64,000 bases of DNA from Batkoa obscura. Taxonomy: Eukaryota > Entomophthoromycota > Entomophthoromycetes > Entomophthorales > Batkoaceae. Below the pieces are notes generated by a model. That model made no database searches. It was given only the letters and a program-made list of their open reading frames with translations, and was not told the DNA's origin. Below, piece after piece: positions 55,554-64,000 of the stretch. The translations under genes and the position numbers were made by a program. The DNA lies in contig JASVEC010000006.1 in NCBI GenBank assembly GCA_030770535.1, forward strand, positions 1,240,001-1,304,000. The letters are read 5' to 3'. Each line of letters opens with the position of its first letter. Position 1 is the stretch's first letter.

Positions 55554-57036
55554 TTATACAAATAAAAATGAAATTACTTTGGAAGTATCCTGATCTGCTA
55601 AATGAGTATATTTTGTTCTCCCCGCCAATCCAAAATTTTTAACTTTTCGAACTTCAGGTAAAGCTTCTATATTTTTAACTGCATCGGGGGTAGCATCATT
55701 ATAATTCCTTTGAAATATTTCATCATTTTTATCCTAATAAAATTCATCAATACTCTTCTCTTTCACTCTCATTATCATAATCAAAAAATTCCAACTTACC
55801 AAATAGAAAGCACCTTTATGATGCCACCTTTGTAAGATATTTTTCTTACTATTTTCTCGCAATTTTTCTTTTTCTTCCATTTGTTTATGCTTTTTCTCAA
55901 GGTCTTCTTTAATTCTTTCTTCTTCGGTGAGTTGTCGACGTCGTTCAATTTCAGCTGCTTCTGCTTGTCTCCTATTATTTAATTAAATCAATCTTAATTT
56001 TTTTTATAAAAATGATGGAATTGAAATTACTCCGCCTTTTCTTGTTTATCCCTTTTAATTCTTATCAATTCTCTTAATTTCCAAGCTTGTTTTTCTGCTT
56101 CTCCATCAATACCATCCGTATCGTCCACTTCGGTTATAAGCTCAGATTGAATTATAGCTAGATGAAATATTAACTACATTTGTCAACTATTCAAATAAAC
56201 AGATTTAATTACCATCTTCAAGTTCTTTACGAACCACTTGTTCCGCTAATTTTTTACTTTCTAATTTCTTTTTTTCTATCTCTTTTTCCTTCTCTTTTTC
56301 TAATTCAATAGCCTCCTTCTCTTTTCTTTCTTTTTCTTGGATGGTTATACGATCCGATCTAAAGATAAAAAAATAGATCAATACCATTATCTTTTTTTTT
56401 AATCATCTAAAATTACTTTTTAACAAACACTGGCTTAAGTAAAATTCTTTCTTCTTCTGATGATGATTCTGTAGAATATTCGCTTTCTTCCTTTTTAATT
56501 TAATCCAATTAATTATCACTTTTAATTAAATAAACTTCAAAATAATTACTTCTGTTTCAGTTTTAGCTTTTTCCTCCTCTTGTTGGTATACTTGTTGGTT
56601 TTTAATAGCTAATTTTCTCATTTCTTCCCTATTCATTGAACCATCTGAATCTTCTTCTTTAACCCCCAATTCACTTTCACTTTCACTTTCTGTATCATAT
56701 CGACTTTTTAATCCTAAAATATAATCTGTCAATTCAAAAGAAAAATCAATATAGCCTTCACCTACTCTCAGAATGTCTAACAGCCGTTTGTTTTCTATTA
56801 ATATTACCATTACTCCCTTCTGTTTTATTTAATCTCTGTAATCGTGGATCATTAATATTCATTGTTTTAACAGGTAATATTGGTTCTGGAGTATTAGATT
56901 TTTGTTTTGTTGATAAATGTTCTCTTTCTTCATCGGATGAACTGGAATATTCGTTTATATCGACACCATCGGGTGCTTGTCCTGCTCTATAGCGCTTCAC
57001 TTTTACTTGTGTTGATTTGGTATTACGGCCAGACAT
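55554..57036 (-). CDS. MFAP1: Spliceosomal B-complex protein MFAP1
   Basis: Seven exons read leftward: 57036-56766, 56713-56550, 56490-56417, 56358-56213, 56157-56031, 55971-55800, 55733-55554; 377 aa. MFAP1 is a pre-mRNA splicing factor of the B complex. The N-terminus VKVKRYRAGQAPDG matches KVKRYVSGKRPD of the animal protein, followed by NDPRLQRL. The middle is acidic and Glu/Lys coiled coil, with LLKPVFVKKSDRITIQEKE. The C-terminal domain contains WKLRELIRIKRDKQE, RRRQLTEEER, RWHHKGAFYL and VKNFGLAGRTKYTHLADQDT, all in the family order. The usual tail after DQDT is shortened to about nine residues (SKVISFLFV). A further exon that I missed could restore a longer end. The start is 140 bp from the divergent MAP1. 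Confidence 0.93.
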
Positions 57037-57176
57037 TTGGATTAGTGAATCTTTTTCAAGCTCTTTTTCTTAAAAAAGAAATGAACTCATAAATTCTTAA
57101 AGTTTAAAACTCTTGACATTTTAAAGAATTTGAGCTTGTTTGTTTTTTTTAAAAAAAAACAGAATATAAATAAAAT

Positions 57177-58900
57177 ATGTCAAACAGCTTGTGCATTGGT
57201 CTTAACTGTGGGAAACCAGCTAAATTATCCTGCCCTACATGTTTAAAATTAAAGATCGAAGATAGCTATTTTTGCTCTCAAGAATGTTTTAAAAGTAATT
57301 GGAAGTTACATAAAGCGAGACATACTCCAAGTGGTAGTGGTAAGCAGAGCACTTAGAAACTTTGTATTAGTTAATCGTTTTCTTTTTATAATGCTTAGAT
57401 ATCTATGATCCCTTCCCTTTGTTCCCTTATACTGGTAAAATGAGACCTCATTATCCATTATCACCAAAAAGACAAGTTTTAGATAGTATTAAAAAACCAG
57501 ATTATGCTGAAGATGGTGAACTAAATAACTATTATTATAGAAGATAACTAAGTAATGAATTTTAAATCTAGGTTTACCTAAATCTGAATTAAAATTACGC
57601 GGAAGTACAGCAATTGATGTCTTAAATGAAACTGAAATTGAAGCTATGAGAGTAGTTAATAGAGTAAGTTTCCGATTTATTATTTGTTAACTAATTTTTC
57701 AATCAAACAAACTCGTAACTAATCCATCATAAAACATATATAGTTAGGTCGTGAAGTACTTGATTTAGCTGCTGCTGCTATCAAAGTAGGTGTAACTACA
57801 GATGAAATCGATCGAGTAGTTCATGAAGCTTGTATGGAAAGAAATTGTTATCCATCTCCTTTAAATTATCATAATTTTCCAAAATCTTGTTGTACGTAAG
57901 TGAGCATTTAATTTACATTAATCTTTATTTGATCATTAATTTTATAATGTGCTTATTGTTTCTTTTTATTTATTAATCTATTACAATCAAATAGCTCCGT
58001 TAATGAAGTTATCTGTCATGGTATCCCCGATAAACGTCCATTACAAGATGGTGATATATTGAATATTGATGTATCTGCTTATCATAATGGTTTCCATGCG
58101 GATCTTAATGAAACTTATTTAGTTGGTAATGTAGACCAAACAGGCAAAGATTTAGTACAAACAACTAAAGATTGTCTGAATTTAGCTATTGATATGGGTA
58201 AGTTTCTATTTTTCTAAGAATTAATATTAAAACTCTCTTTTTTATAAATGAAGAGATAAAGGATAATGAACATCAATTGACTTTTTTTATTTAATTAGTA
58301 AAACCTGGTGGTTTATACAGAGATCTTGGTGCTACTATTGAAAAATATGCTAAAAGTAAGGGATTCTCAGTGGTTAGAACTTATTGTGGTCATGGAATTA
58401 ATAGGTAATTCTTATTGTTATCTTTTCTAAAATGAATTTTATAAACATAACTATTTAATAGTAAGTTCCATTGTTCTCCAAATGTACCACATTATACAAG
58501 TAAGTTTTAAATTTATAGTTTTATTAGAATAGCTTATTAATTATTTAAAATAGAAAATAAAGCAGTGGGAGTCATGAAAGTAGGTCATACATTTACTATA
58601 GAACCCATGATTAATGAAGGTGTATGGCAAGATGAACATTGGCCCGATGATTGGACAGCTGTTACTAGAGATGGTAAAAGATCAGCTCAATTTGAACATA
58701 CACTTTTAGTTACCGAAAATGGCTGTGAAATTTTGTAAGTTTTTTTGATTGATTTTTATTTGTATTGATAAATGAAGTGAAATGGAAAATGAAATGGAGT
58801 GAATTATAAGTAGTTTATTAATTGTTCATTTTTTAGAACTGCTGGTGTATCTGAACGTAAAAATAATTATCCTGAAAATCGTTATCAGGTTAAGAATTAG
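57177..58900 (+). CDS. MAP1: Methionine aminopeptidase 1 (MAP1)
   Basis: Nine exons: 57177-57339, 57399-57515, 57572-57663, 57744-57895, 57995-58197, 58299-58404, 58462-58499, 58554-58734, 58837-58900; 371 aa. It removes initiator Met from nascent chains at the ribosome. The N-terminal zinc-finger pair (about 6-48) has [12 protein letters not shown], then CSQECF and HKARH, the MYND-like and C6H2 unit of eukaryotic type 1 enzymes. The catalytic domain has [20 protein letters not shown], metal-binding Asp residues in [18 protein letters not shown], His in TYCGHGI, and Glu residues in TIEPMI and QFEHTLLV. The seventh exon is only 38 nt. Confidence 0.97.
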
Positions 58901-59279
58901 ATGAGGGAGGATTAAAGTCAAATGGAAATAGAGTATATTTGGTATATTTTTCGATTTTATGTTTTTCAAAGTTTTTTCTGTATATTTATTAAGATTACTA
59001 GTTTGATAATAATAATAAATTATTTTATAATAGTCAAATTAATGGTAATAATTATACTGTTTTTATTTTTTTATTACTTTATTTATTAGTAAGCTTATGA
59101 TTTCATTATCTATAAAATAAAATGCTTAAAACAAAAAAAATATGTATTTTCAATTGAATGAAAGAATTAATAAATTTAGTTTTTCCACCAATTAAAATTA
59201 TCTTTTAAATCGAATCTCAGCTATTCAAATCCAAATTTATTCGCTTATTATCAAAATCCACTTCTTTAGAATATTAAGG
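58901..59279. other. Intergenic spacer
   Basis: 379 bp between MAP1 and the next gene on the same strand; no structure seen. Confidence 0.55.
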
Positions 59280-60398
59280 ATGACCACCAATCTTGATAAG
59301 TTAAATCAAAACCTGTTATTTATCTCTGGCTACAATAAAGAATCGGATTTATTTCGAATCATTGATAACAACCCACAAGTCCCTATAAAAAAATGGAAGT
59401 CAAGAAATCAAATAATTGAAAATGAACAATTTCATTTATTAGAAATGGATGAATTTATTAATCCATTGAATCATATTAAAATATCAAATAAAATATTAGT
59501 AAAATTAAAAGAAATTAAAGAAAAGGAAAAAAGAGAAGAGAGGGAAGAAAAAGAAAAAAAGATAATGAATCCAGTATTTCAGAAAAGTTTGAGATTGAGA
59601 TCCCAGCAGAAAGAAGCAAAAGATATACCAAATGTTTTATTGAAATCTAAATTTATATTAGACCCAAAAAAGTTATTTTTACCAGGATATATGGTGGATA
59701 AAGAAGAGATTAAGAAAAGAGTTAAACTAGATAATTTTAAAACATTAAGTTTTGAAGAGAATAGTTTAATTGATAATTATTTGGAAGAAAAGCAAACTTT
59801 ACAAGCAATTGAATTAATAAGTTTGTTTATTTTAAATTATCAATATTATCCTAAAGCGTAAGTTTTAATTTATTAATTTATTAGCTTATTAATTTATTGT
59901 TAATTATTAATTATTAACTATTGTTTTAGTTCAATCATTTATAAAATTATTAATCAAACAATACAACAATTGAAATCATTAATAGATAGTCCATCAATAG
60001 AAACAGATCATATCCCCAGAATTAAAGAAAAATCTATATTTTCAACAGAAAATGAACAGTATGAAATTGAATATATTGAATTAATGAATTTAAAAAAAGA
60101 AAATGAAATAAATGAAATAGAAAATAAAAAAATTAATAATTGTATTAAATTAATATTTAAATTAATTGAGTTATTAAAACAATTACTTAATTATTTGGAT
60201 CCTAAATATTTAATAGAGATATTTAAGGAGGAGGATATAGAGAGCATTGGAATGAACAAGAATAAAAAATTAAAAATGAACTTAAGAAGTAATAAAGTTA
60301 CGTTTTGGGAATGGATTAAAGTATTCAATCAAATTCAGAATAATCAACAATTAAATAAAAATAAAAAATTAGTAAGTTTAATTTATTTAAACTATATA

Positions 60399-60464
<66 letters not shown>

Positions 60465-61309
60465 TTTATTTTATTTAGATAATTTCAATAGCTTCATTAT
60501 TTCAACAATTTATTAATATAATAGAATATGAATTAAGATTAAATAATATAGAATTATTTACATCTTCATTTTTATATCAATTAATTCAAAAAGAAAATCA
60601 ATTACATCCAATTACTAATATTGATTTTATATTACATTTATTATTTAATAATAATAATATATATTGGTTAGAAACTAGCTTTAATTTTCATAATTTATTA
60701 ATATTATTTAGTCATATTAATGTTATATGTCAACAATCATTAATTCATTATACAAGTCGATATTATTTTCAATTAAAAATAATGAAAGAGAAACTAAAAT
60801 TTATTAAAAATATTAGTTCATTATCATTTCGAATTCAATTTATTAACTATATATTAATTGAAAAATATAGTTTATTTGAAGCTAAATTAATTGAATTTAA
60901 TAATTTAACATTAGAACAAAATTATTTTAAATTAAATTATAAACAATTATTATTAAATCAATGGAAATTAAAGACAAAAATAAAACATATAGATAAAAAT
61001 GGATTTCCAATAAATATTAAATCAGATATAGCTATTAAAGAATATAATAATTTAATTGAATTCATACAATTATTGAATTTAGCTATGATTGGATTAAGTA
61101 AATTAATGATGTTAAATAATAATAATAAAAAATATCAATTAGAATTACTAAATAAATTTAATGTTAAAAAACAAAGTTGGAAATTAAGTTTCAAAAAACA
61201 ATTAATTGAATTAAATTTAATTCAACAATATTATAATAGTAAGTTTCCATCATGTCAAGGTTTAATAGATTATTTTAATTTATTATTATTAAATTATCAA
61301 TTCTTTTAA
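59280..61309 (+). CDS. Unrecognised helical protein of 616 aa
   Basis: Three exons: 59280-59857, 59930-60371, 60479-61309; phases close. The protein is Ile/Leu/Asn/Lys-rich and predicted almost wholly helical. Residues 75-100 hold a Lys/Glu run. Later parts have regular amphipathic helices with motifs such as LLKQLLNYLDPKYLIEIF and VTFWEWIKVFNQI, suggestive of an alpha-solenoid or a subunit of a large complex. No family was recognised. The second intron contains (AAT)n, so the long Asn run seen when reading through is not part of the protein. Codon use is extremely AT-biased in the third exon, stronger than in neighbouring genes. Confidence 0.65.
60401..60463. repeat. (AAT)n microsatellite, about 21 units
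   Basis: An uninterrupted trinucleotide run inside the second intron of the unrecognised 616-aa gene. A shorter run of about 10 units is at 22417-22447, also intronic, and a third is in coding DNA of the NFX1-type gene (about 62470-62500, encoding Asn). Confidence 0.95.
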
Positions 61310-61479
61310 ATTAAATTAAATTAAACAAATAATTCTTTTTTTATTCAATTTTATTAAAAAAATTAAACTTACAAAAAAATAGATCTATATGACATGGAAT
61401 TAAAAAAATAAGCTCAATATAAATTGAGAAGACTATAAAATAAAATAAAATAAAATAAAATAAAATGGTGATAATAATT

Positions 61480-64000
61480 TTAAATAAGTTGAGTCCAATC
61501 ATCCACAACCTCCATAACTTTAGTAGGACTTAATAGGGGTTCATTAATATTCATTAAACTTTCTGATGTACCTTTTGAAGTAATTGATCTACTTGGAGAT
61601 ACATTCCTTGAAGATTTGGAATTTTTATCATCCAAATCAAATAAATTAGGTGGTAATGTATTATTTTCACATTGTAATAAATTAAATGTATTATTACTAT
61701 TCTTGACTTTAACTTCTGAATTCCCTTCATTTATTCCTTCATTTATTCCTTCATTATTTTGTAATATATTAAATGAATTATTACTATTAATTTTCATTAT
61801 GTTATTATTCATCATTGGTGCTATTTCCAACTTTGGCCAAATAATTTCATTATTGGAATTAATCCAAGCCAAATTGACTTTAGCTACAATATTAATTGAT
61901 ATTAAACTAGCTTTAACAATATAATAACATTTCCTCACTAATTCTTCTACCTTTGTCATATCAGTTAAATGATGTTGAGGTTGAACCACTAAATTATACC
62001 CATAACAAAATAATTGCATTTTTAAACCTGCATCTGACATGTGTTTTTCAATTGTATAATCAATTGTAGATTCCATAGATAGATTACGAATCAATACACA
62101 ATTGACTGGTTGTTTTTGTCGCATTGAATTAACATTCATTTCTTCTTCCTCTACTTTCATATATTTCTTTTTATTTTTATAAGCTATAGAAGGAATTACA
62201 CTAGGTAGTTTACTATATGGAGTTTTTGTATATTCTACTGACTTACTTGGATTTTGATCTACTGATATGGAATGAAGTTGATAGTTAGATGCAATTGCAT
62301 GTAAAAATTTTCGTTGATAATCTCTCATCGGATTAAATCTTAAAACTCGTTTTAATTCATCTTTAATAAATTCTTCAATTTTAATTTCAATGTTTTGTAC
62401 CCATTTTAATTGTGTTGGTGTAATAAATACAAATATATATGGATCATATAACATAGAACTATCTATTATTGTTTCATTATTATTATTATTATTATTATTA
62501 ACACCTAATGCTAAAGATAATTTATCATTTCTTTGTTTAATGAAACATTGTTCACTACATAAAATAGTTTGTAATGTTGAGTCCATACCATTACATGTTT
62601 TTTCTTTTTTTAAATAACCACATTTACAACTAACTGTTATCATTGTGTTACAAGGTATATCGTTAGAACAAACAGAAGGTGCATGACAAATACCTTGACA
62701 AGGATGTTCACAATTTGGTCGAGGTTTATTACAAATAAAATTACATGATGCACCCTCTAATAAACATGGTCCTTCATGACATAATTGTTTACAATGATGA
62801 GCACCACAAGGTAACATTTTATTACAAGGTAAACCACACATCGGTTTTAATCTATAACATGGTATATTTTTTAACTCTTTTTTACCACATTTACATAGTT
62901 TAGTAGTTAATGTAGTACATGGTGGACATGGCTGATCATCTAAATGACAATTATGTGATAAAGCACTTGAATGTTGACAATCTCTTATCCTTTTACATGG
63001 ATAATTACATCTAGGAGGTTTTGTACCACATGGTACAGGCGCTTGAATTTTAGTTTTTCCACAATTACAAGCTAAATCATCAAAAGATGCTTCCATACAA
63101 GGGGGACATTTTCCATTATGACATAAACTTTGACATTTATGATTCCCACATTTTAATCGTTTATCACAGATTGTTGTACAAATATGCAATCCCTCAATAT
63201 CTTCACTTCCTTTTCTTGAAGCATCACAACAGATTCTATTACATCGATGTTTTAAACAATGTTTTAATTGATTGCACGGTTTATCACATATGATATCGGT
63301 TTGATCTTCAGAACATAATTTCATTTCAAAAATATTACCACATCCGCAATAAGCCTTTATTTCTGTTGAGCAAGGCGGACATTCTCTCTCATGACAATTA
63401 GATCTACATTTATGGCCACATGGTAATAATTTAGAACATATATTTCCGCATAACGGTATTGGATCTAAACAAGAAGTTCTTATTGTTTTACTTAGTCTTT
63501 TAACTTCTTCTTTACCACATGGACAAGTCAATTGAATTTTTGGGTCTAAATGACATTGTCCTGGTAATTCATCCTGAACATGACATGGTTTATTACATAA
63601 ATGATTACCACAATTTAATAATCGATTACATAATTCATCACATGAATAATAACCTAACTGTAATTCAACATTTATCTTACTTTCATTTAAAAGATAAGTC
63701 TCCAATCCAATACCAGTACCACAATTAAATTCTTTTTCCCTTTGACCACAATAACACTTTCTTAAAATCGGTATCTTACAAGGAGAACATGCCCCCTCAT
63801 GACAAGTTAATTCACAATAATGTTCCCCACATCCTAATAATTCTCCACAAATTTCACCACATGATTTACCATCCGCTTCTTTATCTAAGCATCGCGTTTG
63901 ATATGAAAGTTTTCCACAATAACAATAAGAGATTGGAGCTAAAGCAGCACATGGTGGACAGGGGCCTGGATGACAAGGTTCAACACATGGATGGAGGCAT
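61480..64000 (-). CDS. NFX1-type zinc-finger protein with R3H domain (5' part outside window)
   Basis: An open frame runs from the stop at 61480 to the right edge without a break, giving about 840 residues of the C-terminal portion; the start and RING region lie beyond 64000. Animal NFX1 and yeast Fap1 are transcription-associated, ubiquitin-ligase-like proteins. The visible N-terminal part consists of repeated NFX1 zinc fingers (for example CGEHYCELTCHEGACSPC and CGNHKCQSLCHNGKCPPC), about a dozen in all. The C-terminal half carries an R3H nucleic-acid-binding domain (IKDELKRVLRFNP through FLHAIASNYQLHSIS), then RRM-like or low-complexity Asn-rich text, ending DDWTQLI. A TTG near 63705 is internal, not a start. 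Confidence 0.93.
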   Translation of the reverse strand, partial: CLHPCVEPCHPGPCPPCAALAPISYCYCGKLSYQTRCLDKEADGKSCGEICGELLGCGEHYCELTCHEGACSPCKIPILRKCYCGQREKEFNCGTGIGLETYLLNESKINVELQLGYYSCDELCNRLLNCGNHLCNKPCHVQDELPGQCHLDPKIQLTCPCGKEEVKRLSKTIRTSCLDPIPLCGNICSKLLPCGHKCRSNCHERECPPCSTEIKAYCGCGNIFEMKLCSEDQTDIICDKPCNQLKHCLKHRCNRICCDASRKGSEDIEGLHICTTICDKRLKCGNHKCQSLCHNGKCPPCMEASFDDLACNCGKTKIQAPVPCGTKPPRCNYPCKRIRDCQHSSALSHNCHLDDQPCPPCTTLTTKLCKCGKKELKNIPCYRLKPMCGLPCNKMLPCGAHHCKQLCHEGPCLLEGASCNFICNKPRPNCEHPCQGICHAPSVCSNDIPCNTMITVSCKCGYLKKEKTCNGMDSTLQTILCSEQCFIKQRNDKLSLALGVNNNNNNNNETIIDSSMLYDPYIFVFITPTQLKWVQNIEIKIEEFIKDELKRVLRFNPMRDYQRKFLHAIASNYQLHSISVDQNPSKSVEYTKTPYSKLPSVIPSIAYKNKKKYMKVEEEEMNVNSMRQKQPVNCVLIRNLSMESTIDYTIEKHMSDAGLKMQLFCYGYNLVVQPQHHLTDMTKVEELVRKCYYIVKASLISINIVAKVNLAWINSNNEIIWPKLEIAPMMNNNIMKINSNNSFNILQNNEGINEGINEGNSEVKVKNSNNTFNLLQCENNTLPPNLFDLDDKNSKSSRNVSPSRSITSKGTSESLMNINEPLLSPTKVMEVVDDWTQLI

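Noticed and set aside
60372-60478. Poly-Asn stretch in the 616-aa gene
   Set aside because: The (AAT)n run sits inside a GT-AG intron; the exons join in frame without it.
63600-63720. Apparent start of the NFX1-type gene near 63705
   Set aside because: The codon is TTG and the frame continues upstream through further zinc fingers to the window edge; the real start is outside.

Overview
The window is AT-rich nuclear DNA from a fungus, most likely an early-diverging filamentous one. Fungal markers are a DUF1748/Mco6 gene, FYV7, a DUF3712 vacuolar protein and a decayed siderophore transporter. They sit beside genes more familiar from animals (ANKRD40-like, PTRHD1, YIPF6, CCDC115/VMA22, a GEHGD-type lactate dehydrogenase). 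Housekeeping genes carry many short introns, often 40-60 nt. A Conidiobolus-like (Entomophthoromycotina) source fits this mix, but that is inference. Exon boundaries below were set by hand so that all phases close.

Layout. 0-7 kb: a GPI-anchored-type protein, an ANKRD40-like gene, a peroxiredoxin and a repeat-bearing spacer. 7-29.8 kb is a dense housekeeping block: ELO elongase, a coiled-coil protein, a small membrane protein, GINS subunit PSF1, SEC24, CCR4, Mco6, a small membrane protein, a gephyrin-type MogA-MoeA fusion, LDH, two unrecognised small proteins, VMA22 and RCF1. Many neighbours are divergent pairs with 120-490 bp between start codons. 29.8-41 kb is accessory: a dispersed-repeat copy, a GC-richer island, a decayed siderophore transporter and two monocarboxylate-type transporters (one with an in-frame stop), ending with an SDR. 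41.8-47.7 kb returns to conserved genes (FYV7, YIPF6, UBC12, a Tag1-like DUF3712 protein). 47.7-54.8 kb is accessory again: a secreted lipase, its broken tandem copy, a GST-domain relic and many short inverted-repeat elements. 54.8-64 kb holds PTRHD1, MFAP1, MAP1, an unknown 616-aa protein and the 3' part of an NFX1-type zinc-finger gene cut by the window edge.

The main non-genic structure is a family of about 14 short (~105 bp) hairpin-forming elements with ATATGGGGATGT-type ends. They cluster between the duplicated accessory genes. Two of them abut head to head in a ~210 bp nearly perfect palindrome. No transposase, LTR element, Polinton or CRISPR array was recognised.

Functionally the conserved genes cover secretion (SEC24, YIPF6), mRNA decay and splicing (CCR4, MFAP1), replication (PSF1), ribosome assembly (FYV7), neddylation (UBC12), molybdenum cofactor synthesis, V-ATPase assembly (VMA22) and respiration (RCF1, Mco6). 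They show no shared pathway. The accessory genes (transporters, lipase, LDH) look like nutrient-acquisition functions that duplicate and decay quickly.
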